NCBI GenBank assembly: GCA_036926305.1
Contig: JAXCHB010000234.1
Location: forward strand, 620,001 to 684,000
From: Uropetala carovei
Lineage: Eukaryota; Arthropoda; Insecta; Odonata; Petaluridae
Direction of reading: 5' to 3'
Length of the DNA: 64,000 nt
Part shown: positions 1 to 11,623 of the stretch, piece after piece
How positions within the stretch are numbered: the first letter of the stretch is position 1
Layout of the letters: each line of letters begins with the position of its first letter
Translations under genes and position numbers: made by a program
The notes under the pieces: model-generated
Told to the model about the DNA's origin: nothing
Seen by the model: only the letters and a program-made list of their open reading frames with translations
The model's database searches: none

Positions 1-849
1 AATTTTTTTTTGGAAATTTTTTTGAAATTTTTTTTCGAAAATTTTTTTTCGAAATTTTTTTTCGAAAATTTTTTTCAAAATTTTTTTCGAAAATTTTTTT
101 TCGAAATTTTTTTTGAGAATATTTTTGAAAATTTTTTTCGAAAATTTTTTTTCGAAAATTTTTTTCTGAATTATTTTCGAAATTTTTTTTTCAAAATTTT
201 TTTCAAAATTTTTTTCAAATTGTTTTTCGAAATTTTTTTTTTGAAATTTTTTTCGAAAATTTTTTTCGTAAATTTTTTTTCGAAAATTTTTTCAAATTTT
301 TTTTCGAAAATTTTTTTTCGAAATTTTTTTCGAAAATTTTTTTGAAAATTTTTTTCGACAAATTTTTTCGAAAATTTTTTTTCGAAAATTTTTTTTAAAT
401 TTTTTTCGAAAATTTTTTTCGAAAATTTTTTTTCCGAAATTTTTTCGAAAATTTTTTTTAAAATTTTTTTCGAAAAATTTTTTTCCAAAATTTTTTCGAA
501 AATTTTTTAGAAAATTTATTTCGAAATTTTTTTCGAAATTTTTTTTCAAAATTTTTTTCCAAAATTTTTTCGAAAATTTTTTTCAAAATTTTTTTCGAAA
601 ATTTTTTTTGGAATTTTTTTCGAAAGTTTTTTTCAAAATTTTTTTCGAAAATTTTTTTCAAAATTTTTTTCGAAAAATTTTTTTCCAAAATTTTTTCGAA
701 AATTTTTTTGAAAATTTTTTTCGAAATTTTTTTTCAAAATTTTTTTTCAAAATTTTTTCGAAAATTTTTTTTCGAAAATTTTTTTTCAAAAATTTCTTTG
801 AAAATTTTTTTCCAAAATTTTTTCGAAAATTTTTTTCAAAATTTTTTTC
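1..849. repeat. Partial a block (start portion)
   Basis: The block anchor (T9, GGAAA, T7, GAAA) lies at about 10. The sequence then follows the a block at 9357-10196 to about 849, including the GAGAATATT and CTGAATTATT marker monomers. At 850 it switches to CTAAATTATT instead of continuing as a. The rest of this a block is replaced by the junction and D blocks that follow. Confidence 0.85.
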
Positions 850-943
850 TAAATTATTTTCGAAATTTTTTTTTCAAAATTTTTTTCAAATTGTTTTTCG
901 AAATTTTTTTTGAGAATATTTTTGAAAATTTTTTTCGAAAATT
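850..943. repeat. Mosaic junction between a-type and D-type blocks
   Basis: About 94 bp of block-start sequence is re-used out of order here. An ATTATT monomer is followed by the AAATTG monomer, and only then by the GAGAATATT monomer. In intact a blocks the GAGAATATT monomer comes first. This order is best explained by recombination between misaligned block starts. Confidence 0.7.
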
Positions 944-2083
944 TTTTTTCGAAAATTTTTTTCTGAATTATTTTCGAAATTTTTTTTTCAAAATTTTTTT
1001 CAAAATTTTTTTCAAATTGTTTTTCGAAATTTTTTTTTTGAAATTTTTTTCGAAAATTTTTTTCGTAAATTTTTTTTCGAAAATTTTTTCAAATTTTTTT
1101 TCGAAAATTTTTTTTCGAAATTTTTTTCGAAAATTTTTTTGAAAATTTTTTTCGACAAATTTTTTCGAAAATTTTTTTTCGAAAATTTTTTTAAAATTTT
1201 TTTCGAAAATTTTTTTCGAAAATTTTTTTTCGAAATTTTTTTCGAAAATTTTTTTAAAAATTTTTTTCGAAAAATTTTTTTCCAAAATTTTTTCGAAAAT
1301 TTTTTAGAAAATTTATTTCGAAATTTTTTTCGAAATTTTTTTTCAAAATTTTTTTCCAAAATTTTTTTCCAAAATTTTTTCGAAAATTTTTTTCAAAATT
1401 TTTTTCGAAAATTTTTTTTGGAATTTTTTTCGAAAGTTTTTTTCAAAATTTTTTTCGAAAATTTTTTTCAAAATTTTTTTCGAAAAATTTTTTTCCAAAA
1501 TTTTTTCGAAAATTTTTTTGAAAATTTTTTTCGAAATTTTTTTTCAAAATTTTTTTTCAAAATTTTTTCGAAAATTTTTTTTCGAAAATTTTTTTTCAAA
1601 AATTTCTTTGAAAATTTTTTTCAAAATTTTTTTCGAAAATTGTTTTTCGAAAATTTTTTTCTAAATTATTGTCGAACATTTTTTTTGAAAATTTTTTTTG
1701 AAAATTTTTTTCGAAAATTTTTTTGAAAATTTTTTTCAAAATTTTTTTCGAAATTTTTTTTCAAAATTTTTGTCGTAAATTTTTTTTCGAAATTTTTTTC
1801 GAAAATTTTTTTCAAAATTTTTTTCGAAAAATTTTTTTTCAAAATTTTTTCGAAAATTTTTTTGAAAATTTTTTTCGGAATTTTTTTTCAAAATTTTTTT
1901 CCAAAATTTTTTTCAAAATTTTTTCGAAAATTTTTTTCAAAATTTTTTTCGAAAATTTTTTTTGGAATTTTTTTCGAAAGTTTTTTTCAAAATTTTTTTC
2001 GAAAATTTTTTTCAAAATTTTTTTCGAAAAATTTTTTTCCAAAATTTTTTCGAAAATTTTTTTGAAAATTTTTTTCGAAATTT
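944..2083. repeat. D block, tandem copy 1 (1,140 bp)
   Basis: This 1,140-bp unit is repeated directly by 2084-3223, and the two copies look identical line by line. It contains about 90 monomers, with the diagnostic markers CTGAATTATT (about 963), CGACAAATT, AGAAAATTTATTTCG, CTAAATTATTGTCGAAC (about 1671) and TTTGTCGTAAA (about 1769). Its first part resembles the start of a and b blocks. Its second part is shared with the E region and with the internal duplication of b. Confidence 0.9.
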
Positions 2084-3223
2084 TTTTTTCGAAAATTTTT
2101 TTCTGAATTATTTTCGAAATTTTTTTTTCAAAATTTTTTTCAAAATTTTTTTCAAATTGTTTTTCGAAATTTTTTTTTTGAAATTTTTTTCGAAAATTTT
2201 TTTCGTAAATTTTTTTTCGAAAATTTTTTCAAATTTTTTTTCGAAAATTTTTTTTCGAAATTTTTTTCGAAAATTTTTTTGAAAATTTTTTTCGACAAAT
2301 TTTTTCGAAAATTTTTTTTCGAAAATTTTTTTAAAATTTTTTTCGAAAATTTTTTTCGAAAATTTTTTTTCGAAATTTTTTTCGAAAATTTTTTTAAAAA
2401 TTTTTTTCGAAAAATTTTTTTCCAAAATTTTTTCGAAAATTTTTTAGAAAATTTATTTCGAAATTTTTTTCGAAATTTTTTTTCAAAATTTTTTTCCAAA
2501 ATTTTTTTCCAAAATTTTTTCGAAAATTTTTTTCAAAATTTTTTTCGAAAATTTTTTTTGGAATTTTTTTCGAAAGTTTTTTTCAAAATTTTTTTCGAAA
2601 ATTTTTTTCAAAATTTTTTTCGAAAAATTTTTTTCCAAAATTTTTTCGAAAATTTTTTTGAAAATTTTTTTCGAAATTTTTTTTCAAAATTTTTTTTCAA
2701 AATTTTTTCGAAAATTTTTTTTCGAAAATTTTTTTTCAAAAATTTCTTTGAAAATTTTTTTCAAAATTTTTTTCGAAAATTGTTTTTCGAAAATTTTTTT
2801 CTAAATTATTGTCGAACATTTTTTTTGAAAATTTTTTTTGAAAATTTTTTTCGAAAATTTTTTTGAAAATTTTTTTCAAAATTTTTTTCGAAATTTTTTT
2901 TCAAAATTTTTGTCGTAAATTTTTTTTCGAAATTTTTTTCGAAAATTTTTTTCAAAATTTTTTTCGAAAAATTTTTTTTCAAAATTTTTTCGAAAATTTT
3001 TTTGAAAATTTTTTTCGGAATTTTTTTTCAAAATTTTTTTCCAAAATTTTTTTCAAAATTTTTTCGAAAATTTTTTTCAAAATTTTTTTCGAAAATTTTT
3101 TTTGGAATTTTTTTCGAAAGTTTTTTTCAAAATTTTTTTCGAAAATTTTTTTCAAAATTTTTTTCGAAAAATTTTTTTCCAAAATTTTTTCGAAAATTTT
3201 TTTGAAAATTTTTTTCGAAATTT
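2084..3223. repeat. D block, tandem copy 2 (1,140 bp)
   Basis: This is a direct head-to-tail copy of 944-2083 with the same markers shifted by 1,140 bp, and I found no difference by eye. Identity ends at about 3231, where the sequence continues as E-region monomers instead of starting a third D. Confidence 0.9.
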
Positions 3224-6200
3224 TTTTTCAAAATTTTTTTTCAAAATTTTTTCGAAAATTTTTTTTCGAAAATTTTTTTTCAAAAATTTCTTTGAAAATT
3301 TTTTTCCAAAATTTTTTCGAAAATTTTTTTCAAAATTTTTTTCGAAATTTTTTTTCAAAATTTTTTTTGAAATTTTTTTCGAAATTTTTTTCGAAATTTT
3401 TTTTCAAAATTTTTTTCGAAATTTTTTTTCAAAATTTTTTTCGAAATTTTTTTTCAAAATTTTTTTTCAAAATTTTTTTCGAAAATTTTTTTGAAAATTT
3501 TTTTCAAAATTTTTTTCGAAAATTTTTTAAAATTTTTTTTTCGAAATTTTTTTTCAAAATTTTTGTCGTAAATTTTTTTTCGAAATTTTTTTCGAAAATT
3601 TTTTTCAAAATTTTTTTCGAAAAATTTTTTTTCAAAATTTTTTCGAAAATTTTTTTGAAAATTTTTTTCGGAATTTTTTTTCAAAATTTTTTTTCAAAAT
3701 TTTTTTCAAAATTTTTTCGAAAATTTTTTTTCGAAAATTTTTTTCAAAATTTTTTCAAAATTTTTTTTTCGAAATTTTTTTCGAAAATTTTTTTTCGAAA
3801 TTTTTTTCGAAAATTTTTTTGAAAATTTTTTTCAAAATTTTTTTCGAAAATTTTTTAAAAATTTTTTTTCGAAATTTTTTTTCAAAATTTTTTTCGAAAT
3901 TTTTTTTCAAAATTTTTTTTCAAAATTTTTTTCGAAAATTTTTTTTCGAAAATTTTTTTCTAAATTATTTTCGAAAATTTTTTTTGAAAATTTTTTTCGA
4001 AAAATTTTTTTCCAAAATTTTTTCGAAAATTTTTTTGAAAATTTTTTTCGAAATTTTTTTTCAAAATTTTTTTTTCGAAACTTTTTTCGAAAATTTTTTT
4101 GAAAATTTTTATCGAAATTTTTTTTCCAAATTTTTTTTCAAAATTTTTTTCGAAATTTTTTTCGAAAACTTTTTTCGAAAATTTTTTTTCGAAAATTTTT
4201 TTGAAATTTTTTTTCGAAAATTTTTTTTCGAACTTTTTTTAGAAATTTTTTTTTCAAAATTTTCTTAGAAAATTTTTTTCCAAAATTTTTTCGAAAATTT
4301 TTTTCAAATTTTTTTTCGGAATTTTTATTCTAAATTTTTTTCGAAAATTTTTTTTCGAAATTTTTTTCGAAAATTTTTTTCAAAATTTTTTTCGAAAAAT
4401 TTTTTTCCAAAATTTTTTTCGAAATTTTTTTCGAAAATTTTTTTCAAAATTTTTTTCCAAAATTTTTTCGAAAATTTTTTTGAAAATTTTTTTCGGAATT
4501 TTTTTCGAAAATTTTTTATGGAAATTTTTTTCGAAAATTTTTTTCAAAATTTTTTTTCAAAATTTTTTTTCAAAATTTTTTTCGAAAAATTTTTTTCAAA
4601 ATTTTTTCGAAAATTTTTTTTCGAAAATTTTTTTCAAAATTTTTTCGAAAATTTTTTTTCGAAATTTTTTTCGAAAATTTTTTTTCGAAATTTTTTTCGA
4701 AAATTTTTTTCGAAATTTTTTTTTCGAAAATTTTTTTCTAAATTATTTTGAAAAATTTTTTTTCAAAATTTTTTTTGAAAATTTTTTTTGGAAAAATTTT
4801 TTTCCAAAATTTTTTCGAAAATTTTTTTGAAAATTTTTTTCGAAATTTTTTTTCAAAATTTTTTTTCGAAATTTTTTTCGAAAATTTTTTTAAAAATTTT
4901 TTTCGAAATTTTTTTCGAAAATTTTTTTCAAAATTTTTTTCCAAAATTTTTTCGAAAATTTTTTGAAAATTTTTTTCGGAATTTTTTTCGAAAATTTTTT
5001 ATGGAAATTTCTTTCAAAAATTTTTTTCATAATTTTTTTCGAAATTTTTTTCGAAAATTTTTTTCGAAAATTTTTTTCGAAAATTTTTTTTTGGAAATTT
5101 TTTTGAAATTTTTTTTCGAAAATTTTTTTTCGAAATTTTTTTTTCGAGAATTTTTTTCAAAATTTTTTTCGAAAATTTTTTTTCGAAATTTTTTTCGAGA
5201 ATATTTTTGAAAATTTTTTTCGAAAATTTTTTTTCGAAAATTTTTTTCTGAATTATTTTCGAAATTTTTTTTTCAAAATTTTTTTCAAAATTTTTTTCAA
5301 ATTGTTTTTCGAAATTTTTTTTTTGAAATTTTTTTCGAAAATTTTTTTCGTAAATTTTTTTTCGAAAATTTTTTCAAATTTTTTTCGAAAATTTTTTTTC
5401 GAAATTTTTTTCGAAATTTTTTTTGAAAATTTTTTTCGACAAATTTTTTCGAAAATTTTTTTTCGAAATTTTTTTCGAAAATTTTTTTTGAAAATTTTTT
5501 TCGAAAAATTTTTTTCCAAAATTTTTTCGAAAATTTTTTAGAAAATTTATTTCGAAATTTTTTTCGAAATTTTTTTTCAAAATATTTTTCCAAAATTTTT
5601 TTCCAAACTTTTTCGAAAATTTTTTTCAAAATTTTTTTCGAAAATTTTTTTTGGAATTTTTTTTGAAAGTTTTTTTCAAAATTTTTTTCGAAAATTTTTT
5701 TCAAAATTTTTTTCGAAAAATTTTTTCCGAAAATTTTTTCGAAAATTTTTTTGAAAATTTTTTTCGAAATTTTTTTTCAAAATTTTTTTTCAAAATTTTT
5801 TCGAAAATTTTTTTTCGAAAATTTTTTTTCAAAATTTTTGAAAATTTTTTTCCAAAATTTTTTCGAAAATTTTTTTCAAAATTTTTTTCGAAATTTTTTT
5901 TCAAAATTTTTTTTGAAATTTTTTTCGAAAATTTTTTTCAAAATTTTTTTTGAAATTTTTTTCGAAATTTTTTTTCAAAATTTTTTTCGAAAAATTTTTT
6001 TCCAAAATTTTTTTCATCATTTTTTTCGAAATTTTTTTCGAAAATTTTTTTTGAAAAATTTTTTTCCAAAATTTTTTCGAAAATTTTTTTGAAAATTTTT
6101 TTCGAAATTTTTTTTCGAAAATTTTTTTGAAAATTTTTTTCGAAAATTTTTTTTCGAAATTTTTTTTCGAAAATTTTTTTCAAAATTTTTTTCGAAAATT

Positions 6201-7139
6201 TTTTTTCGAAATTTTTTTTCGAAATTTTTTTCGAGAATATTTTTGAAAATTTTTTTCGAAAATTTTTTTTCGAAAATTTTTTTCTAAATTATTTTCGAAA
6301 TTTTTTTTTCAAAATTTTTTTCAAATTGTTTTTCGAAATTTTTTTTTTGAAATTTTTTTCGAAAATTTTTTCGAAAATTTTTTTCGAAAATTTTTTCAAA
6401 TTTTTTTCCAAAATATTTTTTCGAAATTTTTTTCGAAAATTTTTTTGAAAATTTTTTTCGAAAAATTTTTTTCCAAAATTTTTTCGAAAATTTTTTTGAA
6501 AATTTATTTCGAAATTTTTTTCGATATTTTTTTTCAAAATTTTTTTTGAAAATTTTTTTCCAAAATTTTTTTTCAAATATTTTTTTCTAAATTATTGTCG
6601 AACATTTTTTTTCAAAATTTTTTTTGAAAATTTTTTTCGAAAATTTTTTCGAAAATTTTTTTCAAAATTTTTTTCGAAAATTTTTTTCAAAATTTTTTTC
6701 GAAAATTTTTTCAAAAATTTTTTTGAAAATTTTTTTCGGAATTTTTTTCGAAAATTTTTTATGGAAATTTTTTTCGAAAATTTTTTTCGAAATTTTTTTC
6801 GAAATATCTTTCGAAAATTTTTTTTCGAAATTTTTTTCGAAAATTTTTTCGAAAATTTTTTTCTAAATTATTGTCGAACATTTTTTTCCAAAATTTGTTC
6901 GAAAATTTTTTTGAAAATTTTTTTCGAAATTTTTTTTCAAAATTTTTTTTCAAAATTTTTTCGAAAATTTTTTTTCGAAAATTTTTTTTCAAAAATTTCT
7001 TTGAAAATTTTTTTCAAAATTTTTTTCGAAAATTTTTTTTCGAAAATTTTTTTCTAAATTATTGTCGAACATTTTTTTTGAAAATTTTTTTTGAAAATTT
7101 TTTTCGAAAATTTTTTCGAAATTTTTTTCGAAAATTTTT
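3224..7139. repeat. E region: diverged mosaic of satellite blocks, copy 1
   Basis: The monomer is the same, but block order breaks down and private variants are frequent. The region holds a three-copy 25-bp dimer run (about 3393-3467), an isolated GTCGTAAA monomer near 3565, AGAAA and CTTAGAAAA variants near 4240-4270, and a block end near 4738. It also holds GGAAATTTCTTTC near 5003, a CATCATT monomer near 6014 and three CTAAATTATTGTCGAAC markers (about 6590, 6862 and 7054). It shares pieces with a, b and D but follows none for long. It is repeated almost unchanged at 24413-28328. Confidence 0.85.
5091..5900. repeat. Diverged a-type block start inside the E region
   Basis: An anchor at 5091 is followed by GAGAATATT, CTGAATTATT, AAATTG, CGTAAA, CGACAAA and AGAAAATTTATTTCG monomers in the same order as at the start of a blocks. 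The copy differs from the 9357 block at many more places than standard a blocks differ from each other. Examples are a CAAAATATT monomer near 5579 and CAAACTTTTTCG near 5606. It looks like an older, less homogenised relative of a. Confidence 0.7.
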
Positions 7140-8873
7140 TTGAAAATTTTTTTCGACAAATTTTTTCGAAAATTTTTTTTCGAAAATTTTTTTTAAATTT
7201 TTTTCGAAAATTTTTTTCGAAAATTTTTTTTCGAAATTTTTTTCAAAAATTTTTTTAAAAATTTTTTTCGAAAAATTTTTTTCCAAAATTTTTTCGAAAA
7301 TTTTTTAGAAAATTTATTTCGAAATTTTTTTCGAAATTTTTTTTCAAAATTTTTTTCCAAAATTTTTTTCCAAAATTTTTTCGAAAATTTTTTTCAAAAT
7401 TTTTTTCGAAATTTTTTTTTGGAATTTTTTTCGAAAGTTTTTTTCAAAATTTTTTTCGAAAAATTTTTTTCCAAAATTTTTTCGAAAATTTTTTTGAAAA
7501 TTTTTTTCGAAATTTTTTTTCAAAATTTTTTTTCAAAATTTTTTCGAAAATTTTTTTTCGAAAATTTTTTTTCAAAAATTTCTTTGAAAATTTTTTTCCA
7601 AAATTTTTTCGAAAATTTTTTTCAAAATTTTTTTCGAAATTTTTTTTCAAAATTTTTTTTGAAATTTTTTTAGAAATTTTTTTCGAAATTTTTTTTCAAA
7701 ATTTTTTACCAAAATTTTTTCAAAAATTTTTTTGAAAATTTTTTTCGGAATTTTTTTCGAAAATTATTTATGGAAATTTTTTTCGAAAATTTTTTTCAAA
7801 ATTTTTTTCGAAATTTCTTTCGAAAATTTTTTTTCGAAATTTTTTTCGAAAATTTTTTCGAAAATTTTTTTCAAAATTTTTTTCGAAATTTTTTTTCAAA
7901 ATTTTTTTCGAAATTTTTTTTCAAAATTTTTTTCGAAATTTTTTTTCAAAATTTTTTTCGAAATTTTTTTTCAAAATTTTTTTTCAAAATTTTTTTCGAA
8001 AATTTTTTTTCGAAAATTTTTTTCTAAATTATTCTCGAACATTTTTTTTGAAAATTTTTTTTGAAAATTTTTTTCGAAAATCTTTTCGAATATTTTTTTC
8101 AAAATTTTTTTCGAAATTTTTTTTCAAAATTTTTTTCGAAATTTTTTTTCGAAATTTTTTTCGAAAATTTTTTTCAAAATTTTTTTCGAAAAATTTTTTT
8201 CCAAAATTTTTTCGAAATTTTTTTTGAAAATTTTTTTCGGAATTTTTTTTCAAAATTTTTTTTCAAAATTTTTTTTCAAAATTTTTTTCGAAAAATTTTT
8301 TTCAAAATTTTTTCGAAAATTTTTTTTCGAAAATTTTTTTCAAAATTTTTTCGAAAATTTTTTTTCGTAATTTTTTTTGAAAATTTTTTTTCGAAATTTT
8401 TTTCGAAAATTTTTTTGAAAATTTTTTTCAAAATTTTTTTCGAAAATTTTTTTAAAATTTTTTTTCGAAATTTTTTTTCAAAATTTTTTTCGAAATTTTT
8501 TTTCAAAATTTTTTTTCGAAATATTTTTCGAAAATTTTTTTCGAAAATTTTTTTTCGAAAATTTTTTTCTAAATTATTTTGAAAAATTTTTTTTCAAAAT
8601 TTTTTTTGAAAATTTTTTTTGGAAAAATTTTTTTCCAAAATTTTTTCGAAAATTTTTTTGAAAACTTTTTTTGAAATTTTTTTTCCAAATTTTTTTTCAA
8701 AATTTTTTTCGAAATTTTTTTAAAAAATTTTTTTCGAAAATTTTTTTTCGAGATTTTTTTCGAAAATTTTTTTGAAAATTTTTTTCGAAATTTTTTTTCA
8801 AATTTTCTTTCGAAAATTTTTTTCATAATTTTTTTCGAAATTTTTTTCGAAAATTTTTTTCGAAAATTTTTTT
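7140..8873. repeat. Shortened a block with three internal losses
   Basis: From the CGACAAA monomer near 7152 the order follows a blocks, but the offset to 9357-11623 steps through about 2,536, 2,561 and 2,623. This shows losses of 25 and 62 bp, each close to a multiple of the monomer. A further 127 bp is missing near 8650 relative to copy 2 and to other block ends. The block ends normally with CATAATT monomers and runs into a c block. Confidence 0.75.
7884..7983. repeat. 25-bp dimer repeated four times
   Basis: The dimer is CG-A3-T8 followed by C-A4-T7, and it repeats with CG at 7884, 7909, 7934 and 7959. The copies are identical. The same four-copy run is present in every full a and b block, for example at 10507 and 13358. 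It shows that monomers of 13 and 12 bp can be homogenised as pairs. Confidence 0.9.
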
Positions 8874-9356
8874 TTGGAAATTTTTTTGAAATTTTTTTTC
8901 GAAAATTTTTTTTCGAAATTTTTTTTCGAAAATTTTTTTCAAAATTTTTTTCGAAAATTTTTTTTCGAAATTTTTTTTGAGAATATTTTTGAAAATTTTT
9001 TTCGAAAATTTTTTTGAAAATTTTTTTCGAAATTTTTTTTCAAAATTTTTTTTCGAAATTTTTTTCGAAAATTTTTTTAAAAATTTTTTTCGAAATTTTT
9101 TTTCAAAATTTTTTTTTTGAAACTTTTTTCGAAAATTTTTTTGAAAACTTTTTTTGAAATTTTTTTTCCAAATTTTTTTTCAAAATTTTTTTCGAAATTT
9201 TTTTAAAAAATTTTTTTCGAAAATTTTTTTTCGAGATTTTTTTCGAAAATTTTTTTGAAAATTTTTTTCGAAATTTTTTTTCAAATTTTCTTTCGAAAAT
9301 TTTTTTCATAATTTTTTTCGAAATTTTTTTCGAAAATTTTTTTCGAAAATTTTTTT
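8874..9356. repeat. c block (483 bp) ahead of H1
   Basis: It starts with the block anchor at 8874 and follows block-start sequence for about 125 bp, through GAGAATATT. It then jumps to the last roughly 360 bp of a or b (GAAAC, GAGATT and CATAATT markers). It is therefore a minimal block that keeps only both ends. Confidence 0.85.
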
Positions 9357-11623
9357 TTGGAAATTTTTTTGAAATTTTTTTTCGAAAATTTTTTTTCGAA
9401 ATTTTTTTTCGAAAATTTTTTTCAAAATTTTTTTCGAAAATTTTTTTTCGAAATTTTTTTTGAGAATATTTTTGAAAATTTTTTTCGAAAATTTTTTTTC
9501 GAAAATTTTTTTCTGAATTATTTTCGAAATTTTTTTTTCAAAATTTTTTTCAAAATTTTTTTCAAATTGTTTTTCGAAATTTTTTTTTTGAAATTTTTTT
9601 CGAAAATTTTTTTCGTAAATTTTTTTTCGAAAATTTTTTCAAATTTTTTTTCGAAAATTTTTTTTCGAAATTTTTTTCGAAAATTTTTTTGAAAATTTTT
9701 TTCGACAAATTTTTTCGAAAATTTTTTTTCGAAAATTTTTTTTAAATTTTTTTCGAAAATTTTTTTCGAAAATTTTTTTTCCGAAATTTTTTCGAAAATT
9801 TTTTTTAAAATTTTTTTCGAAAAATTTTTTTCCAAAATTTTTTCGAAAATTTTTTAGAAAATTTATTTCGAAATTTTTTTCGAAATTTTTTTTCAAAATT
9901 TTTTTCCAAAATTTTTTCGAAAATTTTTTTCAAAATTTTTTTCGAAAATTTTTTTTGGAATTTTTTTCGAAAGTTTTTTTCAAAATTTTTTTCGAAAATT
10001 TTTTTCAAAATTTTTTTCGAAAAATTTTTTTCCAAAATTTTTTCGAAAATTTTTTTGAAAATTTTTTTCGAAATTTTTTTTCAAAATTTTTTTTCAAAAT
10101 TTTTTCGAAAATTTTTTTTCGAAAATTTTTTTTCAAAAATTTCTTTGAAAATTTTTTTCCAAAATTTTTTCGAAAATTTTTTTCAAAATTTTTTTCGAAA
10201 TTTTTTTTCAAAATTTTTTTTGAAATTTTTTTCGAAATTTTTTTCGAAATTTTTTTTCAAAATTTTTTTTCAAAATTTTTTCGAAAATTTTTTTCAAAAT
10301 TTTTTTCGAAAATTTTTTTCAAAATTTTTTACCAAAATTTTTTCAAAAATTTTTTTGAAAATTTTTTTCGGAATTTTTTTCGAAAATTATTTATGGAAAT
10401 TTTTTTCGAAAATTTTTTTCAAAATTTTTTTCGAAATTTCTTTCGAAAATTTTTTTTCGAAATTTTTTTCGAAAATTTTTTCGAAAATTTTTTTCAAATT
10501 TTTTTTCGAAATTTTTTTTCAAAATTTTTTTCGAAATTTTTTTTCAAAATTTTTTTCGAAATTTTTTTTCAAAATTTTTTTCGAAATTTTTTTTCAAAAT
10601 TTTTTTTCAAAATTTTTTTCGAAAATTTTTTTTCGAAAATTTTTTTCTAAATTATTCTCGAACATTTTTTTTGAAAATTTTTTTTGAAAATTTTTTTCGA
10701 AAATCTTTTCGAAAATTTTTTTCAAAATTTTTTTCGAAATTTTTTTTCAAAATTTTTTTCGAAATTTTTTTTCGAAATTTTTTTCGAAAATTTTTTTCAA
10801 AATTTTTTTCGAAAAATTTTTTTCCAAAATTTTTTCGAAAATTTTTTTGAAAATTTTTTTCGGAATTTTTTTTCAAAATTTTTTTTCAAAATTTTTTTTC
10901 AAAATTTTTTTCGAAAAATTTTTTTCAAAATTTTTTCGAAAATTTTTTTTCGAAAATTTTTTTCAAAATTTTTTCGAAAATTTTTTTTCGTAATTTTTTT
11001 TGAAAATTTTTTTTCGAAATTTTTTTCGAAAATTTTTTTGAAAATTTTTTTCAAAATTTTTTTCGAAAATTTTTTTAAAATTTTTTTTCGAAATTTTTTT
11101 TCAAAATTTTTTTCGAAATTTTTTTTCAAAATTTTTTTTCGAAATATTTTTCGAAAATTTTTTTCGAAAATTTTTTTTCGAAAATTTTTTTCTAAATTAT
11201 TTTGAAAAATTTTTTTTCAAAATTTTTTTTGAAAATTTTTTTTGGAAAAATTTTTTTCCAAAATTTTTTCGAAAATTTTTTTGAAAATTTTTTTCGAAAT
11301 TTTTTTTCAAAATTTTTTTTCGAAATTTTTTTCGAAAATTTTTTTAAAAATTTTTTTCGAAATTTTTTTTCAAAATTTTTTTTTTGAAACTTTTTTCGAA
11401 AATTTTTTTGAAAACTTTTTTTGAAATTTTTTTTCCAAATTTTTTTTCAAAATTTTTTTCGAAATTTTTTTAAAAAATTTTTTTCGAAAATTTTTTTTCG
11501 AGATTTTTTTCGAAAATTTTTTTGAAAATTTTTTTCGAAATTTTTTTTCAAATTTTCTTTCGAAAATTTTTTTCATAATTTTTTTCGAAATTTTTTTCGA
11601 AAATTTTTTTCGAAAATTTTTTT
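9357..11623. repeat. H1 block a1 (2,267 bp)
   Basis: This is the reference a block, from the anchor at 9357 to the next anchor at 11624. ATTATT-class marker monomers lie at 9513 (CTGAATTATTTTCG), 10647 (CTAAATTATTCTCGAAC) and 11192 (CTAAATTATTTTGAAAA). It carries the a1-lineage shortening CAAATT-8T near 10495 just before the four-copy 25-bp dimer run at 10507. The ATTTATGG monomer lies near 10390. Confidence 0.92.

Noticed and set aside
850..943. Transposon insertion at the a-to-D switch
   Set aside because: No terminal repeats, target duplication or non-satellite sequence is present. The switch is a recombination between satellite blocks.
2863..3822. Longest open frame (319 codons, plus strand), considered as a repeat protein
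   Set aside because: It lies across the D/E boundary, has overlapping open frames on both strands, and simply translates the satellite. Its copy at 24052 is explained by the large duplication and not by coding constraint.
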